From: Diploptera punctata
Taxonomy: Eukaryota; Arthropoda; Insecta; Blattodea; Blaberidae
Direction of reading: 5' to 3'
DNA: 64,000 bases
Assembly: GCA_030220185.1 (NCBI GenBank)
Contig: JASPKZ010004571.1
Location: 372,001 to 436,000, forward strand
In this document: piece after piece, positions 56,330 to 64,000 of the stretch
Position numbering within the stretch: the first letter of the stretch is position 1
Layout: each line of letters starts with the position of its first letter
Position numbers and translations under genes: made by a program
The notes under the pieces: model-generated
The model's input: only the letters and a program-made list of their open reading frames with translations
Database searches by the model: none
What the model was told of the DNA's origin: nothing

Positions 56330-56580
56330 GTGGATTGATGAAGTCAAAAAGGACTTAAAATTGGCAGGAATTACTAAAGAAAATATCCCAAACAGAGATA
56401 TATTTAGAATTAAGGTGAATAAGTGGCAAGTTGACCAAGAGGACAAACCGAAGAAAAAAACTGTAACAACTTGGACAGATGATAGAAAACAAGCTCATGA
56501 ATGAAATAAATTTGGACTCAAAGGAAACGCCTCTAAGTACTTTGCGTAGTCCTACATGGGCTCATCCGCAATCAAATAAT
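56330..56580 (+). pseudogene. LINE-K ORF2 C-terminal fragment
   Basis: MKWIDEVKKDLKLAGITKEN, NRDIFRIKVNKWQVDQEDKP and KKKTVTTWTDDRKQAHE, then the same 3' sequence as 2746-2925 with an AAT tail. Confidence 0.75.
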
Positions 56581-56589
56581 AATAATAAA

Positions 56590-56934
56590 TATTTATTCGT
56601 ATAAGACATTATTTTTTGCTATTGTGAAACGTACGGCTTTATACATGCAGTAAACATTCCTCATAAGGCACGAACACTGCCTTACTTAATCAGCCGTATT
56701 CACTGCGAGAATCCCGAGACTTCTCATTCTCGAGTTCTTGTTACTGGTACACGAGACTTTCATGATCGCACTCCCTTTCAGCCGCTTTCCCTTACGGGAG
56801 CAAACGGAGTAAGACAGAGTTTTGGCCGCCTTTAATAATAATTCTTTTATATGAATTATGTGATGTCATGTTATAAAACCTGAAAAAAAAGAAGCGTCTG
56901 AGCAAAATTTGTCGCTATTTTCACGTATTTTAAT
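56590..56934. other. unassigned
   Basis: Nothing recognised. Confidence 0.3.
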
Positions 56935-57095
56935 TTCGATGCTAATGAGAATGAACAACGAAAGAATACCAAAAAGAACCTTCCTATATAATCCCAGAGG
57001 AACAAGAGATGTTGGCCGATCACGCAGAAGATGGACTCCACTTTTAACTTCGCCGGAACAGGCTGCATAGCCTAAACCTTGTAGTAGAAGAATAT
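56935..57095 (+). pseudogene. LINE-G 3' fragment
   Basis: NERIPKRTFLYNPRGTRDVG and SRRRWTP. Hairpin AGGCT-GCAT-AGCCT at 57060-57073. GAA tail degenerate. Confidence 0.8.
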
Positions 57096-57969
57096 GATGA
57101 TCAGAGTTTGTTAAAGTGCACCATTAAATAACATGTTAAGACTAAGGACATGGAAATGTAGTATACTCGTAGCTGACTTTTTAATTAATACGGAATGGCT
57201 GGAAAACATTATTTTCGCCATAAATTATATCTCAGTTTTTAATTAGAGGTGTGAATGTTGAAACATATAATTTATGTAGCCGGCAATAAATTCAGGATAT
57301 GGTGGAAAATCCAATTATGCTAGACTAATTTGACACAAGTATTTAAATAGGTTGAGTGAATAGGATTCTGGGATATAAATACAACTGGTATTTTCTATTG
57401 ATTTACTAGTGCATAGGAGAAGTTTGCTTTGAATGAACTGTACGTGGTTTTGGTCCCATCACACGAACAAACTCTTACGAGCAGGATCCTTTGGTTGACA
57501 AGTCTAATCCGTTCTAAAACAGATTTTCAAATATAAGCAGACATAAGCTTGGAAAACTTGATCGGATTGTAATCCTGGTGGTTTAAACCAAAGCAATAGT
57601 ACATGTCCGAGAACCCCCCCCCAGCAATTTATTCCACAACAGTCTCATATATGAACTTAACGTGGTACAATAAAACTCTTCGAATTTAATATAATAAATA
57701 GACATCAGATTTATATGGAAATGTATGTTTCTTTCTGCTTTCATATTTGATACGGAAACAAAGTTCTGAGTACGTTTTAAATTTACGTCTTCACGAATGT
57801 AAAGTTACATTGTACATATTAATTCATATTTTATAAATTATGTAGCAGGGGCACTTCCTAGAATTAAAATTTATTTGGGACCACACAATAAGCTGTTGTT
57901 ATACAGTAGTTAACGGTAACTCAAGGGTTGGCAGGTACAGGTACCTAGAGAAGCGAAATTAATGCTTAT
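57096..57969. other. unassigned
   Basis: No repeat shared with the window and no open frame of note. Confidence 0.35.
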
Positions 57970-58579
57970 AAAATGTGTATTCACCTGGAACGTAAGAGGA
58001 CTTAATAAAAAAGATGAAGAATTGGTAGAGGAATTGAAGAAAAGACAAATAGACATAGTTGTTATTAGTGAGACAAAAAAGAAAGGAAGAGGATCAACAG
58101 AAATGGGAGATTATCATATGATCTATTCAGGAGTAGAAAAGACAGAAAGAGCTAAATCTGGAATTGCTATTTTAATAAAACAAAAATTGGAGAAAATCCA
58201 ATTGAGATTTCATAATGCCATAGCCAAACCTGCTCTACTATACGGAAGTGAATGCTGGACACTTCGAGCAAAAGATAAATCCCGCATTAATAGTTCACAA
58301 ATGAGATTCCTCCGATCACTAACTGGAGTAACATTAAGGGATAGAATGAAAAGTGATGAGATAAGGATGCAGTGGAATAGTAGGGAAATGGTTGAACATA
58401 TACAAAATTATCAGATTAAATGGTTCCAACACGTCCAGAGAATGTCAAATTCCCGTTTACCAAAGATGATTTACCACCTCAACCCTAAAGGCAAAAGAGA
58501 CCTCGGAAGACCCTTCAACCGATGGAAAGATCAGTTTTTGTTGTCGCAGAACGGGCATCATCACCCAATACTGCATTAG
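57962..58579 (+). CDS. in-frame fusion: endonuclease N-terminus + LINE C-terminal domain
   Basis: 205 codons without a stop. Residues 8-75 (TWNVRGLNKKDEELVEELKK, VVISETKKKGRG, GIAILIKQKL) are the beginning of an AP-type endonuclease. From residue 77 it is IQLRFHNAIAKPALLYGSEC to GKRDLGRPFNRWKDQFL, the post-RT domain. The first 7 codons, including the ATG, come from the target site, not the element. The catalytic endonuclease residues beyond the first E and the RT YADD box are absent. Whether it is translated is unknown. Confidence 0.75.
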   Translation: MLIKCVFTWNVRGLNKKDEELVEELKKRQIDIVVISETKKKGRGSTEMGDYHMIYSGVEKTERAKSGIAILIKQKLEKIQLRFHNAIAKPALLYGSECWTLRAKDKSRINSSQMRFLRSLTGVTLRDRMKSDEIRMQWNSREMVEHIQNYQIKWFQHVQRMSNSRLPKMIYHLNPKGKRDLGRPFNRWKDQFLLSQNGHHHPILH

Positions 58580-58595
58580 GAAGAAGAAGAAGAAG
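57984..58595 (+). mobile_element. 612-bp LINE deletion derivative with 14-bp TSD
   Basis: AAAATGTGTATTCA at 57970-57983 and 58596-58609. The insert starts exactly at the TWNVRG endonuclease block and ends in (GAA)n. Between them, the rest of the endonuclease and the entire RT are missing relative to family members such as 45065-45555. Confidence 0.95.
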
Positions 58596-58609
58596 AAAAT
58601 GTGTATTCA

Positions 58610-60531
58610 TTTAGAAAAGGTTTTAAGCCTGACTGACGGGTTGAATATGGTCAGATTTGCAAAACAATACATTTTGTTAAAAGGGAGTACTTCAGCCAAT
58701 TGTAAAACTTCCTTGGGAAATAATTATAAAAGGCCAATAAATTTTATTGTTATCAGTGTGGCCAGTTGCTCTCATACGATAACAGTGTGGCCAATAACTC
58801 CCATACGAGTACACACAGTGTCATAGAGAAACTTCGAATAGAGGGGAAACTGAGTACAGTGACATCTAAAAAAATTTCGGTCGTTTACGATGAACTACAA
58901 TGAGCAAACTACAATGGTAGCGCTGTTTCGTAGTAACAGAATATGTAACTAAATAAAACAAATGCAAGGCACACGGCGTCGTTCACGGCGTGTTTAACGG
59001 TGTTCACTCGGGATTATGGGAAGTTAGCCATTTTGTAAATTTAAATTTTTAACTGCTATCCTTTCGTTCTATGTAGACGGTACTGTAAATTATCGAAAGT
59101 TAAAATCATTACTTAGATTTTATTTACTCTAATTTGTAAGTAAATTCAAGCTTGTTTACATTTTTAATGTGAATCTATTTTCAAAGATAAACCTACTAGA
59201 AGTGATAAAATTCTAAGATTTGTTAGGTTAGGAAGAGTGATGTTAGTGTACAGCCATTTCTAATAAACATTTTAAAAATGTGACTTTATAATGGACAGAT
59301 GTACGACATGGCTAAGGTTATATAATAAATATTGTATAAAATATGTATGTGAGAATAAGGGGGTAGGTCAATTGTACATATTTATTAAAAGAGCTCATAA
59401 TGCACGTTTTAAAATTTTAATAAACGAAAATAAATTAACATGTTTTATTTATTTCCATTCTTCCTTTCTGTTAAAATTAAAGAAAATCTGTAGGTCTGAG
59501 AGACTGGGTATACATAATTCCACAATTTAAGATTAATTAATACGTTATTTATTCCTATAAAAGTTAAATTCCATGATTATTCACCAGATGGCGTTATATA
59601 ATTATAATTCATAATTTTACCACCAGGCGGTGCTGAATTTCATATTAGTACCAAAAAAAGAACCGAAAAAATTTAGGTGTCGTTAGTTGTATTACACTAG
59701 CGCCGCCTGTGGCATGTACGCGCAACTTGCCTACTTTCTTCTCTGGTACTCTGTGACACAGTGTGGCCAGTAGCTCCCATACCAGTACATACAGAGAGGA
59801 ACCAGTAGCTCCCTTACGAAAACAGAGTGGGCTAGTTTATCATATTACGAGTATTCAGAGGAGCCTGTTGCTCCCATATTGTTACCTAAAGTGTGTATCA
59901 ATCTATCGTACGTAAATATACTAGGGAAGTCTAGATTTGCTCAAGTAGTCTACAAGATATTATTAATTTGTTGTGTATTGTGTTGTTCATAAGATGTTAA
60001 CAAAATAAACCCTTTTTAATTAATTACACAACTCATTGTTACTGATCATCGAATTCCTTGTCCTTCACATCGGTTGAACCCAGAAATAAGCTTAATCTAA
60101 AACACGCCCTGAAGAGACCCTCGCGCATTACTTAAGCTTGCTGCAATTAATATAAATACTCTTTAATTTGTTTGTTCTGTTTTTCCTCCGTACAAGCGAG
60201 GCAACCCACATTGCGCCTCTTACGTACAAGTCTCAACTTGATGTGATATATTGATATTTGCGGGGATTCCCAACCAAGAATGCCCACACGGCACAATCAG
60301 TGCCTACTGTCAGTAGTCAGAATTTCGTTCTACAGTAAAGTTACAGCTTGTCCCGTGTGCATGTTGTAATGCCGAAATTCAGTAAACGTACTAAAAGTGA
60401 ACTTTGAAGACAGTGGAACAAGAGGACTGTAGGACATGGAATGGATGGATTGGCACAAGTGGAGAAGGAAAATAAAATTTTAGGCACACAAAGATGTATA
60501 AACATTGAAAATATGTATCTAATTAAATAAA

Positions 60532-60533
<2 letters not shown>
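58610..60533. other. largest unassigned stretch (1.9 kb)
   Basis: Contains a repeated phrase around GTGTGGCCAGTTGCTCTCAT / GTGTGGCCAGTAGCTCCCAT (58757, 59761) and several CACCAGATGGCG-like strings. One 79-codon frame at 59291 has no recognised motif. The least repeat-like part of the window. Confidence 0.4.

Positions 60534-60578
<45 letters not shown>
60534..60578. repeat. (ATT)n next to SINE-1
   Basis: Abuts the SINE 3' end. Confidence 0.92.
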
Positions 60579-60582
60579 AGTC

Positions 60583-60912
60583 CATCCATAGTCATTCTGC
60601 CCGATGCCAGGTCCATCACTGCAATCATAGCATTTTCATGCTATGCTTGCAGCTTTACTAGGGAATTGTAGGTGTGGTAGCTTCTAGTTGCTTTCCACAC
60701 CGGTGAAGGATGATAATGATGATGATGATAATGATGATGGCCATATGATTTCGGGGACCGTTTGGGCCTTAACGTTTTCCTGACATTTGTCTTACAGGTG
60801 AGGAAAATCCCCGATAAAAACCTCACCCAGAAAAACTGTCCCGACCGGGGATCGAACCCGGGCCCGCTGCGTGACAAGGCAGCACGCTACCTCGAGACCA
60901 CAGCGATGGACT
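60583..60912 (-). mobile_element. SINE-1, subfamily A
   Basis: Full-length. The UUCG-type hairpin is mutated at its tip (CCCGATGCCAGG on plus). Confidence 0.93.
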
Positions 60913-61420
60913 AATAATAAACTACATCCTTATATATTGGTCTGAACCTATTAGAAAGATTTTCGAGTATACCTTCGGACGGATTAATTTCCGAACCGTG
61001 ATGCCTTATCAAAAATCAATACATTTGCCCTTCTTCATCATACGGTACCTGAAAAAAATGTATTAATATCGTAAACTAACTGAGAAAGAATAATAACAAA
61101 ATGAGAATAAAACAAATAAAGATTGTTTCAAATCTAAATATATGCGCATTGATTGTGGCTCTAAATAATTTCAGTCTAGAATAATGAAGTAAAATATCTA
61201 GTTTAAACACCTCTTAACAATCTACACAATAATGTTTCTGATCTAATCACACAAGATTACAGTCACGAGATTAAAACTGCAGTCCGATAATCCCTCCATG
61301 TTGTTCACAGCTCATACTTCGTATCATCTAGCTTCAAACTTCCGCCCTAATATTCCCAGTAGGATTCGTTATTAAAGCTGGACAACCAGTCTGATTTCTG
61401 GTACAATCCTATCAACTTAT
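60913..61420. other. unassigned
   Basis: Nothing recognised. Confidence 0.3.
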
Positions 61421-61615
61421 CATAAGTAATGCCACGAGTTATTTCCAAATTTATCTAGATGATTTGGATATCAAGAATGACATTTGTTAGGACTATTTAA
61501 CGAATAAAATTAAATAATCAATTGAGTTGGTGTTTACTTGTTGAAAATCCATATTTATTAATTAAATAAAAATAAAAGTTAGTTTTTTTCGATTTTCATA
61601 TTTATCAAGATATAA

Positions 61616-61664
61616 TTCAGTGACAGCTGTTTCGGTACACTGTACCTTCTTCAGACATGTTAAC
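61616..61664 (-). ncRNA. hammerhead-like core, left PLE arm
   Basis: CTGAAGA (fits CTGANGA), stem GGTAC/GTACC, GAAA, then CAGCTGTC giving a two-pair stem III and a GTC site. Stem I is weak. Sequence identical to the right arm. Confidence 0.55.
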
Positions 61665-61941
61665 AAATTATGAATTGTGTTATTATAGTACATATCAACT
61701 GATCTAAGCAACAATACAACAATATTTATCTAATTTTTTTTAATTTAACAAAGGGGATTCATTCAAATCAAGTTGAGAATTTAACAGTTTATTATTACAT
61801 TTCAATTTATTAATTTCTACAGCCTCCAAAAGGTCCAACTTCTTACCCTAATACATAAATAAATAATAATAATTTAAATAAATATTGTTGTATTGTTGCT
61901 TAGATCAGTTGATATGTACTATAATAACACAATTCATAATT

Positions 61942-61990
61942 TGTTAACATGTCTGAAGAAGGTACAGTGTACCGAAACAGCTGTCACTGA
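61942..61990 (+). ncRNA. hammerhead-like core, right PLE arm
   Basis: Exact inverted counterpart of 61616-61664. Confidence 0.55.
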
Positions 61991-62208
61991 ATTATATCTT
62001 AATAAATATGAAATTTGAATAAAACTAAGTTTTATTTTTATTTAATTAATGAATAAAATTAAGTTATTTACTCACAAATCATTATTTAACTATAGTTATT
62101 TTAAAATATTTATATATTTAATGTAAACGGCGATGTTTGAAAACAAATGAGAAATGGTTGGTTATGATTCATTTGTTCATCACTGGAACTTGATCATACT
62201 ATTTATTG

Positions 62209-62327
62209 GTAATAAAAGATTCCGGGCTATGTGGCCGTGGTCTATAACTGGTATAACTAGACCACGGCCACATAGCCCGGAATCTTTTATTACCATGATT
62301 ACCGGCCGTGAAAGCCTGCATTCCACT
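62209..62327 (+). mobile_element. 119-bp PLE-type hairpin insertion with 16-bp TSD
   Basis: ATCATACTATTTATTG at 62193-62208 and 62328-62343. The insert is a perfect hairpin of 37-base arms (from GTAATAAAAGATTCCGGG) around a 13-base loop, plus GATTACCGGCCGTGAAAGCC, the same right end as the PLEs at 29 and 33 kb. Confidence 0.93.
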
Positions 62328-62760
62328 ATCATACTATTTATTGCCAAATAGGATCGCAATATTGTAAGAATGCACCCTAGTGGAGAAAAAATTAAACACG
62401 TCAAACTGTATATTATAACCAACATTACAGGTTATTAATTCATTTTTTCGGAAACAACTCAGTAAAATCAGTATTTAAAAACACGATTATTGAGCACACA
62501 ATTATCTAATGTGTAAGTCGAAGGAATCTGTTCATTATTTGCTGTATTCAACATATATGTTAGAGAGTCGGTCACTGCAAAATAATGCTCTGACCTGTTC
62601 AGAATATTAAAAAGGAGGAGCTTCCTTTAATATGGTAAGTAGATAAATATCGAGGTGAAACACAACTGTCATTGGTTGTAAAACAAAATTCATTGAAACG
62701 TGATTGGTCATTGACTCCCATTTGGAGCATGAGTTAAATAGTCGGTGAAAGTATCGCAAC

Positions 62761-63012
62761 CTTAGAAAACCACTCGAGATAAACCATTGTACCAAGGGCA
62801 TTCATAATATGGTTTTCAAACCCGCATATAGTAAATTACAATGCACGGTATAAGTGAATTAAGTATAAAGTGCAGTTGTTTAACATTATACCATATTGAG
62901 TCTAAAATTTATAAACTTTACTGAGATATGAACGTCTTTTCTTAGAAATTTTAAAATTCTTCTTCGTATAAAACTCCTACAATTTTACATTATGTATACT
63001 AAGAACACATTA
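62761..63012. other. unassigned
   Basis: Nothing recognised. Confidence 0.3.
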
Positions 63013-63344
63013 GTCCACCGTTGTGGTCTCGAGGTAGCGTGCTGCCTAGTCACGCAGCGGGCCCGGGTTCGATCACCGGTCGGGGCAGTTTTTCTGGGTG
63101 AGGTTTTTATCGGGGTTTTTCCTCACCTGTAAGACAAATGTCAGGAAAACTTTAAGGTCCAAACGGTCCCCGAAATCATATGGCCATCATCATCATCCTT
63201 ATCATTATTATCATCCTTCACCGGTGTGGAAAGCAACGGGAAGCTACCACACTTACAATTCCCTAGTAAAGCTGCAAGCATAGCATGAAAATGCTATGAT
63301 CGCAGTGAAGGACCTGCCTTCGGGCAGAATTATTATGGATGGAT
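63013..63344 (+). mobile_element. SINE-1, subfamily A, with ATT tail
   Basis: Full-length. Both hairpins intact (CTGCCTTCGGGCAG with UUCG loop). ATGGATGG passes directly into ATT repeats. Confidence 0.95.
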
Positions 63345-63561
<217 letters not shown>

Positions 63562-64000
63562 TTGTTGTTGTTACTGTTGTTTAATTTTTCTTCACATTCA
63601 AACATAAGTAAAAGTTTGTTATTAAGATCATTGGGGAAATAATGACAAAAGAAGTGAATGTGTGAAGCCAGATGTGCAGATTCCCAAGAGACCGTATAGT
63701 TCTGTATAAGAATTGATTCGTAGATAAGGGGACTTTTAAATGCATGGTGTGGACCTACTGTATTTTCTCTCAACTGTAAAGAGCATCTCATTCAATCTGT
63801 CTAAACGTTTTCTCGTTCATTCCTAAATGGATATTGGACTCGGACACACGTTCAATTTTCAAGTTCTTTAAATTGAAGAAATCAGGTTTCATAATAAATT
63901 TTAAGTGCAATTTACCTCAGTATACAATAACTGAGGCTTCCAGAGCTTCGAGTCAAATCAATAATAAGCTTAATATACGTATTTTTAATAATAAACCGCT
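63562..64000. other. unassigned to window end
   Basis: GTTGTTGTT lead-in resembling 10200-10230, then nothing recognised. Confidence 0.3.

Larger units (their letters stand above)
61514..62050 (-). mobile_element. truncated PLE with inverted terminal repeats and 12-bp TSD
   Basis: GAATAAAATTAA flanks it (61502-61513, 62051-62062). Two arms of about 175 bases face each other (61557-61740 and 61872-62048). The spacer, minus strand, reads KKLDLLEAVEINKLKCNNKL and LNSQLDLNESPL, the C-terminal tail of a PLE protein. Each arm holds a hammerhead-like core. Confidence 0.9.
61421..62760 (-). repeat. U2 repeat, copy 2, carrying two PLE insertions
   Basis: 61421-61513, 62051-62208 and 62328-62760 align in complement to 36743-37444 (CATAAGTAATGCCACGAG end, CAAACATCGCCGTTTACATT complement, CATTGACTCCC..). 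The right inverted end is missing. Confidence 0.8.

Overview
This window looks like non-coding, transposon-saturated nuclear DNA from a large invertebrate genome, most likely an insect. It has no operons or ribosome-binding sites. It does have tRNA-derived SINEs, RTE-like and Jockey/CR1-like LINEs, Penelope-like elements (PLEs), Tc1/mariner and hAT DNA transposons, solo LTRs and long (ATT)n, (GT)n, (GA)n and (TA)n arrays. A hemimetabolous insect such as a cockroach would fit from memory, but the sequence alone cannot fix the species. I found no intact host gene. Almost every open frame longer than 80 codons is a retroelement or transposase fragment, or simple repeat read as protein.

Layout. 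1-11 kb: a 35-bp minisatellite, LINE 3' fragments, SINE-1 copies, a 1.2-kb pyrimidine tract, a Jockey-like LINE split by a MITE, two RTE-type insertions with target duplications, a 190-bp palindrome, and a hAT element. 12-20 kb: two copies of a Jockey/CR1-like LINE, a 400-bp trinucleotide array and several GAA-tailed LINEs. 20-31 kb: RTE-A LINEs, a broken Tc3-like transposon, two solo LTRs and a PLE fragment. 31-38 kb: a repeat (U1) that received a rearranged mariner and a PLE, a DD41D mariner inside (TA)n, and a repeat with inverted ends (U2). 38-50 kb: RTE-A, a Helitron-like unit carrying a LINE ORF1 fragment, a PLE with a GIY-YIG domain, and an RTE-A copy hit by three later insertions. 50-64 kb: a second U1 copy, SINEs, a third solo LTR, a LINE deletion derivative with an in-frame fusion, and a second U2 copy containing two PLE insertions.

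The informative signals are structural. Target-site duplications (TSDs) can be read directly for about twenty insertions. Some are confirmed by an empty-site copy elsewhere in the window, so the order of events can be reconstructed. Several unrelated LINE families end in a short hairpin just before a simple-repeat tail. In the GAA-tailed LINEs its stem shows compensatory changes between copies. Six hammerhead-ribozyme-like cores occur, most inside PLE-derived sequence. SINE-1 carries two conserved hairpins with GAAA and UUCG-type loops. These, together with two internally deleted LINEs that keep the endonuclease start and the 3' end, are the best candidates for undescribed biology here.

Family labels (SINE-1 to SINE-7, RTE-A, LINE-G, LINE-K, LINE-M, Jockey-A/B, U1, U2) are local names used only in this annotation. 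Element boundaries are exact where a TSD is quoted and approximate (about 5-30 bases) elsewhere.
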